Of a stretch of 5,407 bases of DNA, positions 1 through 5,407 are shown piece after piece; positions within the stretch are counted from its first letter, which is position 1, and each line of letters starts with the position of its first letter. The notes under the pieces were generated by a model. That model had not been told where the DNA came from. It worked only from the letters and a program-made list of their open reading frames with translations, and did not search any database. A program made the position numbers and the translations under genes. The stretch comes from Clostridiales bacterium (lineage in GTDB: Bacteria > Bacillota > Clostridia > Oscillospirales > Acutalibacteraceae): assembly GCA_012511485.1 (NCBI GenBank), contig JAAZFZ010000067.1, forward strand, positions 1-5,407. Direction: 5' to 3'.

Positions 1-657
1 ATCCGCAACCCTTATGACTTCTTCAACAGTTGTAAATCCGGCAACGGCAAGTGCCATATTTTTTAAATTATAAAAATTTTTATAGCAATTGTAAAGTGTA
101 TCGGCGGTTATTTGTGCAATTGATTCGATTGTGCCGGCTATATCAATTCTGACAGGGTGAATTCGGTACAATGCCCTGAGAAGGTTGAACATAACCTCCC
201 AGCCAGCATTATCCTTATACATTCTGATTTCCTGCCCGATTATGCCCTGCTCTTTTTTAACCGTTGCGGGCGTGAAATAGGGTGACTGAACAAAATCCAA
301 CAGAATCTCAAGGTTCTCACTGAAATTGGAGGTGCAGGAAAAGAGGTATGCGGTTCTGTCAAAGCTTGTATAGGCATTCGCATTGGCTCCAGTTTTTGAA
401 AAGCGTTCAAAGGCATCAAGCTCCTCGCTCTCGAAAAGCTTATGCTCGAGAAAATGTGCAGTGCCTTCGGGTATTTCGGAAAATCTACCGTCGCTCTGCA
501 AAATCTTTGTGTCAATCGAGCCGTATTTTGTTGCAAAAACCGCATAGGTGGAGGAATAGCCCTCCTTTGGCATTACAAAAATATCAAGACCGGTAGGGTG
601 TTCAATATGATAATAGCTTTCACCGAGATTTTCGTTTTTTATCTCTTTAATATTCAT
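1..657 (-). CDS. yfmH: M16 family metallopeptidase, EF-P 5-aminopentanol modification-associated protein YfmH (C-terminus beyond window)
   Basis: The first 219 residues are visible and the frame is still open at the left edge, so this is a 5'-complete, 3'-truncated gene (full family members are about 420-430 residues). It is the catalytic-type N-terminal half of an M16 (insulinase/pitrilysin) peptidase. The inverted zinc motif H68-F-L-E71-H72 is intact, and E136 and E143 show the seven-residue spacing of the conserved glutamates in pitrilysin, with E143 the likely third zinc ligand. The later HPV...IDIAGT stretch (about 167-176) is also typical. The start is set by GGGGAGGG (664-671), six bases before ATG 657. 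That ATG overlaps the TGA of yfmF as ATGA, implying translational coupling. In Bacillus subtilis the equivalent genes (there spelled ymfF/ymfH) are associated with 5-aminopentanol modification of elongation factor P. The substrate is not evident from the sequence, and transfer of that role to this organism is inference. Confidence 0.9.
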   Translation of the reverse strand, partial: MNIKEIKNENLGESYYHIEHPTGLDIFVMPKEGYSSTYAVFATKYGSIDTKILQSDGRFSEIPEGTAHFLEHKLFESEELDAFERFSKTGANANAYTSFDRTAYLFSCTSNFSENLEILLDFVQSPYFTPATVKKEQGIIGQEIRMYKDNAGWEVMFNLLRALYRIHPVRIDIAGTIESIAQITADTLYNCYKNFYNLKNMALAVAGFTTVEEVIRVAD

Positions 658-1940
658 TCCTGTCCCTCCCCTAAGCCGGGTTTGCTTGAAAGCATGAAAA
701 CAGTGTCTAAGGTAATACCCTTTGCTGCATTTATCACTCCGTCAAGTGTAACTGCCTTGTATTTTTCAACATAGAACTCCGGAGTTCTGATATCGTCTTC
801 AAACATCTGGCTGAAATACCATGCACAAATCGTTTCGGGTGAATCGTTATATCCGTTTATCCTGTCACACACCGCCAGGATGGACGCGTTGAATTCATCC
901 TGCGAAACATTGCCCTGCTGAATCTGCCGGAGCTGACGGAGAATCTCATCCGTAGCCTTCTTTTCGTTTTCAGTTTCTATTCCGCTGCGCACGAAGATGA
1001 CGCCCTTTTGCCTGTGCAGTATCGCATGGCAGTAGTAGCACAGGCTCATTTTTTCACGGACATTTGAAAACAGCTTGGAATAGGTGCCTCCGCCGAAAAT
1101 ATCTGCTGCGACATACATATCGTACTTCTTATCGTCTGGGCTTTCCATACCTGCCCTGAAACCGAGCACCAGCTTGCCCTGCTTGACACTCTGCTGCTCA
1201 TTGACTCTTTTAGGTTCCTTTGCAGATTTGATAAAATCTGTATTGGGCTTTGCGCAGCTTCGCTTAATTCCCGAAAACTCTTTTACAAAGCTCTGCTCTA
1301 TGGCATCTGACTCTCCGCTTGAAATGACGGTAATCAGAATAACCGCCGTCTTTAACACCCTTTGCCATGCGTCGTATATATCCTCGGGGGTCAGGGTGCT
1401 GATTTTTTCTTTCATGCCGTATTTAGGGATGCCGAAAGCTTCATTTTCACACATCACCTGCTCACATCTCTGCTGAGCATAGACGCCCTTGTTATCCATC
1501 TCACCTTCCAATTTTTCTATGAGCAGCCGCTTTTCTCTCTCGACATCCGCCTTTTCAAAGCATCCGTCTGATAGCTTTGGCTCAAAGATAAGCTTTGTAA
1601 GAAGCCGGGCGCACTCCTGTGCAATACTTTCGTCCGTGAGCGAAAATCTGTCATCAATGGCAGTAAGGCTGACAGAAAGCAACTGTGCCTCCCCGTGCTT
1701 TGAAACATTTGCACAAAGAATTGCACCGTAAAGCTCTGCAAGCCTGCCGTTGAGTGCCGTAAAATCAGGATAATCCTTGCATGAGCGGTGCAGAATAAAA
1801 GGCAAAACCGCATTTGCCGAAGCGTTTTCATTGAGCGGCAAAGCCATCGTTATCATTATCTTACCTGTTTTGAACTGTGATGTTTTTAAGCTGCAAAGAC
1901 GCACCCCGTCCGCAATACTTTTTATCGTCGGTTTAATCAT
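654..1940 (-). CDS. yfmF: M16-like, catalytically inactive-type subunit, EF-P 5-aminopentanol modification-associated protein YfmF
   Basis: The protein has 428 residues, full length for the family. The N-terminal M16 domain contains the stretch FILHRSCKDYPDFTALNGRL (48-67) followed by AELYGA, typical of YmfF-type proteins, at the place where active M16 enzymes have HxxEH. The zinc motif is therefore missing, as expected for the non-catalytic partner of an M16 heterodimer. The C-terminal M16 domain has FGGGTYSKLFSNVREKMSLCYY (282-303), with R295 and Y302/Y303 in place of the conserved R/Y pair that helps bind substrate in M16 dimers. I place the start at ATG 1940, because AGGGGG lies five bases upstream and the promoter's predicted transcription start (about 1984) leaves a 44-base leader. 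An in-frame ATG at 1982 would be almost leaderless and has no ribosome binding site. The stop codon overlaps the yfmH start by four bases, so the two are an operon. The EF-P link is known in Bacillus and inferred here. Confidence 0.9.
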   Translation of the reverse strand: MIKPTIKSIADGVRLCSLKTSQFKTGKIMITMALPLNENASANAVLPFILHRSCKDYPDFTALNGRLAELYGAILCANVSKHGEAQLLSVSLTAIDDRFSLTDESIAQECARLLTKLIFEPKLSDGCFEKADVEREKRLLIEKLEGEMDNKGVYAQQRCEQVMCENEAFGIPKYGMKEKISTLTPEDIYDAWQRVLKTAVILITVISSGESDAIEQSFVKEFSGIKRSCAKPNTDFIKSAKEPKRVNEQQSVKQGKLVLGFRAGMESPDDKKYDMYVAADIFGGGTYSKLFSNVREKMSLCYYCHAILHRQKGVIFVRSGIETENEKKATDEILRQLRQIQQGNVSQDEFNASILAVCDRINGYNDSPETICAWYFSQMFEDDIRTPEFYVEKYKAVTLDGVINAAKGITLDTVFMLSSKPGLGEGQE

Positions 1941-1945
1941 TTTAA

Positions 1946-1951
1946 CCCCCT
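1946..1951 (-). promoter_or_regulatory. Ribosome binding site of yfmF
   Basis: On the minus strand AGGGGG precedes ATG 1940 by five bases (TTAAA). This site favours the shorter start over the in-frame ATG at 1982, which has no purine-rich sequence ahead of it. Confidence 0.75.
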
Positions 1952-1990
1952 GCTGCACATAATACCTTTTTATTATTAACAATCATTCCG

Positions 1991-2019
1991 ATTATACACA
2001 ATATTAAACATTAATTCAA
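1991..2019 (-). promoter_or_regulatory. SigA-type promoter of the yfmF-yfmH operon
   Basis: On the minus strand, TTGAAT (2014-2019) and a perfect TATAAT (1991-1996) are separated by 17 bases. The predicted transcription start is near 1984, giving a leader of about 44 bases to the yfmF ATG at 1940. It lies downstream of the gntR terminator, so the M16 pair is expected to be transcribed on its own. Confidence 0.75.
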
Positions 2020-2047
2020 TAAATTTCCACTCATTATTATTTTTATC

Positions 2048-2072
2048 AAAAAACGGAACGGCAAGCGTTCCG
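2048..2072 (-). terminator. Rho-independent terminator of the GntR-family gene
   Basis: Read on the minus strand, CGGAACG, loop CTTGC and CGTTCCG form a perfect 7-bp stem, followed immediately by six T residues and an AT-rich tail. It begins about 30 bases after the regulator's stop codon and lies upstream of the yfmF promoter, so it separates the two transcription units. Confidence 0.85.
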
Positions 2073-2102
2073 CAGATGAAATATGTTTTTGTCTTTCGCT
2101 TT

Positions 2103-2798
2103 TCACTTGAGAAACTTCAGGGGAACTACAACGCTGACATAATTGACAGGCTTTTTCTTATCCTCGGCATAAATCCACCGCTTCATGTTTGCAACCCTCT
2201 CATCAGAATCTATTTCAACGATATACCTCTCCTCATCCGTTGGCTGACGGATAATGACCTCCATTAATACCCTGCCGACATTTTCGGCTGAGCCCTCAAG
2301 AATCACATGCGCAACCGATTCGGTGGGGCTTGCTTTACTCACAATTTCAAAGAGGTCGGGAGTATAGAAGCTATCCTCAATAGCGATGGGAATGCCCCCC
2401 GATGTTCTGACTCTTTTAATATGCCCAAGCTCTGTGCCATGCTGCCAACCACTGAGCAATTCACCCTGAGCCACTGTTTTTTCAGTGAGCAAGGTTTTGT
2501 TTTTTAATTCTATGCCCATTTTTTTCAGCGAGAATGACAGAGAAATCAGAGGCTCAAAGCTGTAGGTTTTATGCGGCACGGCGACAAAGGTGCCGCTGCC
2601 GTGTTTTTTAATTACTGTTCCCTCCCGCTCAAGCTCGGAAAGAGCGGCACGAACCGTTGCCCGCCCGACTTTGAGTTTTTCCATCAGGTCCTTTTCGGTC
2701 GGCAATTGAGAGCCGGGTTTATACTCACCTCTTTCAATGAGACCGACTATATATTCCTTTGTTTGAATGTAGAGTGGAATTTTTCCTTTTATCATCAT
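2103..2798 (-). CDS. GntR family (HutC subfamily) transcriptional regulator with UTRA domain
   Basis: The protein has 231 residues, a normal length for the HutC subfamily. Residues about 8-73 are a GntR winged helix-turn-helix: PLYIQTKEYIVGLIERGEYKPGSQLPTEKDL, then the recognition helix region GRATVRAALSELEREG (45-60) and the wing KHGSGTFV (65-72). Residues about 90-228 resemble a UTRA ligand-binding domain (RVRTSGGIPIAIEDSFY at 129-145, and a C-terminal segment ending in PVNYVSVVVPLKFLK). GAAGGAG (2804-2810) precedes ATG 2798 by five bases; a second ATG at 2795, eight bases away, is equally possible. It probably binds the divergent intergenic region and controls itself and the PhnP-like gene. 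HutC-type regulators usually respond to small metabolites such as amino acids, phosphorylated sugars or phosphonates; the effector here cannot be read from the sequence. B. subtilis ymfC near ymfF/ymfH is also a GntR regulator, but I cannot show orthology. Confidence 0.93.
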   Translation of the reverse strand: MMIKGKIPLYIQTKEYIVGLIERGEYKPGSQLPTEKDLMEKLKVGRATVRAALSELEREGTVIKKHGSGTFVAVPHKTYSFEPLISLSFSLKKMGIELKNKTLLTEKTVAQGELLSGWQHGTELGHIKRVRTSGGIPIAIEDSFYTPDLFEIVSKASPTESVAHVILEGSAENVGRVLMEVIIRQPTDEERYIVEIDSDERVANMKRWIYAEDKKKPVNYVSVVVPLKFLK

Positions 2799-2817
2799 TA
2801 AGGCTCCTTCAGAAGGG

Positions 2818-2846
2818 ATTTTAACTCAAAATTCACTTAAAATCAA
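2818..2846 (-). promoter_or_regulatory. Putative promoter of the GntR-family gene
   Basis: On the minus strand, TTGATT (2841-2846) and TAAAAT (2818-2823) are 17 bases apart. The predicted start near 2811 would leave only a very short leader before ATG 2798, with the ribosome binding site at its 5' end, so the call is tentative. The -35 box lies inside the left arm of the ACTTGATT inverted repeat, which would allow autorepression. Confidence 0.45.
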
Positions 2847-2879
2847 GTAAAAAAGTGTATTTTTGCTAATAACTTGATT
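2841..2879. promoter_or_regulatory. Inverted repeat AATCAAGT...ACTTGATT, putative operator overlapping both divergent -35 boxes
   Basis: AATCAAGT (2841-2848) and ACTTGATT (2872-2879) are perfect 8-bp inverted copies with 23 bases between them; centres are 31 bp apart, close to three helical turns. Allowing two mismatches, the match extends to 10 of 12 bases. The left arm contains the -35 box of the regulator gene and the right arm the -35 box of the hydrolase gene. The left arm also takes part in a smaller dyad, ACTT-N6-AAGT (2835-2848). The repeat is seen directly; that it is the GntR protein's operator is inferred from position. Confidence 0.5.
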
Positions 2880-2903
2880 GTTCAATGTCAAATATTGTAT
2901 AAT
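2874..2903 (+). promoter_or_regulatory. SigA-type promoter of the PhnP-like hydrolase gene
   Basis: TTGATT (2874-2879) and a perfect TATAAT (2898-2903) are 18 bases apart. The predicted transcription start is near 2910, giving a leader of about 75 bases before ATG 2985. I saw no obvious riboswitch or attenuator hairpin in that leader. Confidence 0.65.
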
Positions 2904-2984
2904 TATTTTTGTTGTAAATTGTTGGTTCTCAGATACGATTTTTTAGCACAGTTAGGAAAACAGAATTTTTTTGGAGGTAGACTT

Positions 2985-3821
2985 ATGAAACTGAAATACT
3001 TAGGGACCGCCGCAGCCGAGGGTGTTCCGGCTCTCTTTTGTTTTTGCCCTGTCTGTCGTCGAGCGGCAGAACTGGGCGGCCGCAATATACGAACACGCTC
3101 GCAGGCACTTATTGACGATAAAATTCTCATTGACCTCCCGCCGGACACCTATATGCATGTCCTAAATTATGGGCTTGACCTCAAGGAAATAACAACGCTA
3201 ATTATAACTCACAGCCATGCCGACCACCTATATGCAACCGAGCTTGAGATGAGAAATCCGGGGTTTGCCCATGCGCCTGAGGGTATTGGTGAAAAGCCGC
3301 TGAATATATTTGCAAGCAAAATTGCCGGAGTGCCTATAAGAAGAATTATCGAAGAAGAAGAAATCGACGAAAACACCGTTAAGCTCAACTGTGTTGAGGC
3401 ATTCAAGCCTTTTGAAGCCGAAGGCTATGTGATTACTCCTTATAAGGCAAGCCATGCCAAAATAGCAGGCCCGTTTATTTATTCCATAAGTGACGGGAAA
3501 AAGACTTTGCTCTATGCTCATGACACGGGCTATTTCCTTGAGGAAACCTGGGAGGCACTCAAAAAAATAAATCCATATTTTGATTTTGTTTCACTCGACT
3601 GCACGGGTATGTTGTTAAACTACACCGGAAACCATATGGGAATAGATGCCTGCAATGATGTCAGGGAAAAACTCATTGAGATAGGTTGTGCGGACGAAAA
3701 CACAAAGTGGTGCTACCAGCATTTTTCACATAACGGGCTTCTTACCTATGACGAAATGGTTCCGATTGCTCAAGAACGAGGATTTCTTGTTGCGTATGAT
3801 GGAATGGAAGTGGAAATTTAA
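2985..3821 (+). CDS. PhnP-like metallo-beta-lactamase-fold hydrolase (probable phosphodiesterase)
   Basis: The protein has 278 residues starting at ATG 2985, which has GGAGGT (2973-2978) at ideal spacing; longer in-frame versions starting upstream would cover the promoter and are rejected. The metallo-beta-lactamase ligands are complete: H76-S-H78-A-D80-H81, H157, D180 (AHDTG) and H246. C19-x-C21-x2-C24 near the N-terminus together with H249 matches the structural zinc site described for E. coli PhnP (three Cys plus a His three residues after the last metal ligand). H217 (NHMGI) fits the PhnP active-site histidine. PhnP hydrolyses a ribose 1,2-cyclic phosphate intermediate in phosphonate breakdown, but no other C-P lyase gene is present, so the substrate here is unknown. 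The product should be cytoplasmic, since no signal peptide is seen. It is divergent from, and probably controlled by, the GntR/UTRA regulator. A generic phosphodiesterase or other MBL-fold hydrolase role remains possible. Confidence 0.88.
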   Translation: MKLKYLGTAAAEGVPALFCFCPVCRRAAELGGRNIRTRSQALIDDKILIDLPPDTYMHVLNYGLDLKEITTLIITHSHADHLYATELEMRNPGFAHAPEGIGEKPLNIFASKIAGVPIRRIIEEEEIDENTVKLNCVEAFKPFEAEGYVITPYKASHAKIAGPFIYSISDGKKTLLYAHDTGYFLEETWEALKKINPYFDFVSLDCTGMLLNYTGNHMGIDACNDVREKLIEIGCADENTKWCYQHFSHNGLLTYDEMVPIAQERGFLVAYDGMEVEI

Positions 3822-3831
3822 GCCTTAAATA

Positions 3832-3859
3832 CAATAGGGGCGGATACCCGCCCCTGTTG
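3832..3859. terminator. Hairpin terminator shared by convergent genes
   Basis: CAATAGGGGCGG (3832-3843) pairs with CCGCCCCTGTTG (3848-3859) around an ATAC loop: 12 pairs with one G-U wobble. It fills most of the 45-base gap between the PhnP-like gene's stop (plus strand) and the carboxypeptidase gene's stop (minus strand). T-runs are weak on both sides (AATAGGTTTATTTT on plus, TATTTAAGG on minus), so efficiency may differ by direction. Confidence 0.75.
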
Positions 3860-3866
3860 AATAGGT

Positions 3867-5255
3867 TTATTTTCTGCCTGCTCTTGAACTTACATCACGG
3901 TAGTTAAGAACCCTGAGCTTTCTTTTTTGCCTTTTCTTATAGTTAATATATATAGTCATTGCAACAAAGAAAATAACTATCAGAATAAAAATCATCAGTG
4001 TCATTTTAAAAACAACGGTGTCGGTAGCTTTTTTTACCATTGAAAGCATATAGAGAAATGTGCTTCTGCTAACCCCCTCAGCGGCAACAAGATTTACCCG
4101 AGCGATTTCCTCGTCCGCATAAAGGACAACTGCCCTGCCGACAACCTGTCCCTTTTTAACCGGGGCTTGCAGGCTCTCCGGCAGCTCCCCCTCCACCGCC
4201 TCTATGAGAACACTGCCTGCATTCACTCCAGAGGGCACAAGGGCATAAAGCTCCTTTTCCGGCACAAGACGGACATAGTCTGTTCCCTTTGCAAGGTCAA
4301 CCTTAGCAACAGTCACAATTTGAGTCTGAGCGGCAACCTGCTTGAGCTTGATATTGTCAAATGCCCAGTTAAACATCAGCTTGCAGTCAATAAATGCGCA
4401 ATTTTCATCTACCTTGTCACCATCTATGTCATAAAACGGCGCTTTCAAAACAATGCCGAGGTATGAATAGCCGTCCTTGCTTGCGGTTGAAATGACGCAG
4501 CGACCCGCTTTGCTTGTTGTGCCGGTCTTTATACCCTTTGCATATTTGCAGTAATAGTCAGGTATGCCACTGTTCATAAGCGAGTTGGTGCTTCTGAACA
4601 CCCTCTGTGCCGATATGTTTGTTGCGGGCACAGTATATTTTTCGGTTGATGTTATTTTTACAAAAATATCTCTTTGCTCAAAATCCTTGCTCAATGAGTG
4701 CTTAATGATTATTGCAAGGTCGTTTGCCGTAATATATTGCCCGTCCTCATCAAGCCCGTGGGGATTGACAAAATGAGTGTTTTTGCACCCGAGGTTCACG
4801 ACATATTCATTCATGAGGGCAACAAATTCTTCTATGGAGCCGCTAACATAATCTGCTAGAATTGCCGCCGCTTCGTTGGCACTCTTGACAAGCAGGCAGT
4901 AGAGAAGATTCATTACACTAATCTGTTCGCCGGGCATAAGCCCCGCATTTGAGGAGTTTAGCCCGTCAAACATCCTAATTGTGTATTCCGGTATCTTGAC
5001 AACATCGTTGAGGTTACTACACTTTTCAAGCACAAGCATTGCCGTGACAATTTTAGTCAGAGAGGCAGGTGAAGACTTCATATCTGCATTTTTCTCAAAT
5101 ATTACGCTGCCGTCGTCAAGGCTGGCAAGCAAAAGAATTTCTGCGTGTGTGTCGAGGTCTTCAAGAAGAGAATTATATGAAGCATTTGCCATCGGAATCG
5201 GAATACTGACAAGAGTTAGAATAACACATAATATTAGAATTAATGCTTTTTTCAT
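3867..5255 (-). CDS. D-alanyl-D-alanine carboxypeptidase (PBP5-type, peptidase S11)
   Basis: The protein has 462 residues from ATG 5255. It trims the terminal D-alanine of peptidoglycan stem peptides outside the membrane. A signal peptide covers about residues 1-25, with a basic start (MKK), a hydrophobic core and an A-N-A cleavage site before S26. The three penicillin-binding motifs are intact: S65-L-T-K68 with nucleophile S65, S125-A-N127, and K243-T-G245. Residues about 304-392 look like the PBP5 C-terminal beta-rich domain. The C-terminus is a strongly hydrophobic stretch (about 416-436) followed by the basic tail YKKRQKRKLR, a true membrane span rather than the amphipathic anchor helix usual in PBP5. 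The start is ATG 5255, with a weak GGGTG site eight bases upstream; a TTG at 5270 is in frame but lies only about three bases after the predicted transcription start. It resembles DacF/DacA of Firmicutes; I do not assign which paralogue. Confidence 0.93.
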   Translation of the reverse strand: MKKALILILCVILTLVSIPIPMANASYNSLLEDLDTHAEILLLASLDDGSVIFEKNADMKSSPASLTKIVTAMLVLEKCSNLNDVVKIPEYTIRMFDGLNSSNAGLMPGEQISVMNLLYCLLVKSANEAAAILADYVSGSIEEFVALMNEYVVNLGCKNTHFVNPHGLDEDGQYITANDLAIIIKHSLSKDFEQRDIFVKITSTEKYTVPATNISAQRVFRSTNSLMNSGIPDYYCKYAKGIKTGTTSKAGRCVISTASKDGYSYLGIVLKAPFYDIDGDKVDENCAFIDCKLMFNWAFDNIKLKQVAAQTQIVTVAKVDLAKGTDYVRLVPEKELYALVPSGVNAGSVLIEAVEGELPESLQAPVKKGQVVGRAVVLYADEEIARVNLVAAEGVSRSTFLYMLSMVKKATDTVVFKMTLMIFILIVIFFVAMTIYINYKKRQKRKLRVLNYRDVSSRAGRK

Positions 5256-5279
5256 ATACAACACACCCAAAGATATTGT

Positions 5280-5308
5280 ATTATATTAAGAAGAAATAAC
5301 TATTTAAG
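5280..5308 (-). promoter_or_regulatory. Putative promoter of the carboxypeptidase gene
   Basis: On the minus strand a perfect TATAAT (5280-5285) gives a predicted transcription start near 5273 and a leader of about 18 bases. The -35 region 17 bases upstream is CTTAAA (5303-5308), a poor match that lies inside the first copy of the 29-bp tandem repeat. An activator or another sigma factor may be involved. Confidence 0.5.
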
Positions 5309-5345
5309 TATATCAGAAGAAGAAATAACTATTTAAGTATATCAG
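5288..5345. repeat. Perfect 29-bp tandem duplication
   Basis: The 29-base unit beginning AAGAAGAAATAACTATTTAA and ending GTATATCAG occurs twice with no mismatch and no spacer (5288-5316 and 5317-5345). Bases on either side do not continue the repeat. On the minus strand each unit carries TATACT (5307-5312 and 5336-5341), a possible -10 box. It lies between two divergent genes and directly upstream of the carboxypeptidase -10 box. Confidence 0.95.
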
Positions 5346-5390
5346 CTTTTAGACAAAAAATAAACAGTTTTTTATCAGGGGGATATTATT

Positions 5391-5407
5391 ATGATATATG
5401 TTACGGG
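5391..5407 (+). CDS. Start of a plus-strand gene, possibly a calcineurin-like metallophosphoesterase (truncated by window)
   Basis: Only five full codons and the first two bases of a sixth are visible: ATG ATA TAT GTT ACG GG, giving MIYVTG. A strong ribosome binding site, AGGGGG (5377-5382), lies eight bases before the ATG, which makes a real start likely. MIYVTGD is a common N-terminus of Firmicute calcineurin-like phosphoesterases (continuing D-x-H-G), but many other proteins could begin this way, so the product is a guess. The gene is divergent from the carboxypeptidase gene. I found no convincing promoter for it; TAGACA (5350-5355) resembles a -35 box, but the matching -10 position would collide with the ribosome binding site. 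Confidence 0.5.

Noticed and set aside
348..774. Plus-strand open frames across the yfmH/yfmF junction.
   Set aside because: They lie antisense to two well-supported M16 genes, have no plausible ribosome sites and resemble no known domain.
1084..1731. Plus-strand open frames opposite yfmF.
   Set aside because: The serine- and leucine-rich translations are what reverse reading of the yfmF coding strand gives; no domain or start signal is seen.
1941..1982. Longer yfmF start at ATG 1982, adding 14 residues.
   Set aside because: The predicted transcription start is near 1984, leaving no room for a ribosome binding site; AGGGGG sits before ATG 1940, and the shorter protein begins like the family.
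2874..2984. Upstream in-frame extension of the PhnP-like gene to 2874.
   Set aside because: It begins at a non-ATG codon, runs through the -35 and -10 boxes, and lacks a ribosome site, whereas ATG 2985 has GGAGGT at good spacing and starts directly at the family's first strand (MKLKYLGTA).
4167..4466. Plus-strand open frame opposite the carboxypeptidase gene.
   Set aside because: It is antisense to a complete S11 carboxypeptidase with all catalytic motifs, and has no promoter or ribosome site of its own.
5256..5270. TTG start at 5270 for the carboxypeptidase.
   Set aside because: It would lie about three bases from the predicted transcription start, and the signal peptide begins properly at MKK from ATG 5255.
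5288..5345. The two 29-bp copies as the start of a CRISPR array.
   Set aside because: The copies adjoin directly with no spacer between them and there are only two, so this is a tandem duplication.

Overview
The window reads as a chromosomal segment of a low-to-moderate GC Gram-positive bacterium, most likely a clostridial (Oscillospiraceae-like) Firmicute. The evidence is the pair of M16-family proteins of the Bacillus YmfF/YmfH type, purine-rich ribosome binding sites (AGGGGG, GGAGG, AAGGAG), SigA-like promoters with good TATAAT boxes, and a D-Ala-D-Ala carboxypeptidase of Firmicute type. The assignment to class is inference from gene content, not from a marker gene. I see no mobile element, CRISPR array, tRNA or rRNA.

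Layout from left to right. (1) Positions 1-1940 hold two minus-strand, translationally coupled M16 genes: yfmF (inactive-type subunit) upstream and yfmH (with HxxEH, cut by the window edge) downstream, joined by an ATGA overlap. They have their own promoter (1991-2019). (2) A rho-independent terminator (2048-2072) separates them from a minus-strand GntR/HutC-family regulator with a UTRA effector domain (2103-2798). (3) The regulator is divergent from a plus-strand PhnP-like metallo-beta-lactamase-fold hydrolase (2985-3821). The gap between them carries two opposed promoters whose -35 boxes lie in the two arms of a perfect inverted repeat, ACTTGATT. (4) A 12-bp hairpin (3832-3859) sits between the convergent ends of the hydrolase gene and a minus-strand PBP5-type D-alanyl-D-alanine carboxypeptidase (3867-5255). 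(5) The last intergenic stretch (5256-5390) has the carboxypeptidase promoter, a perfect 29-bp tandem duplication, and the start of a plus-strand gene beginning MIYVTG, possibly a calcineurin-like phosphoesterase.

Functionally there are three independent units: an EF-P-modification-associated M16 pair, a self-contained regulator/hydrolase cassette in which the regulator probably controls both itself and the hydrolase, and a cell-wall carboxypeptidase. The cassette is the most interesting part. It resembles the PhnF (regulator) and PhnP (cyclic phosphodiesterase) components of C-P lyase operons, but no other phn gene is visible here. No clearly undescribed system is evident; the candidates below are modest.
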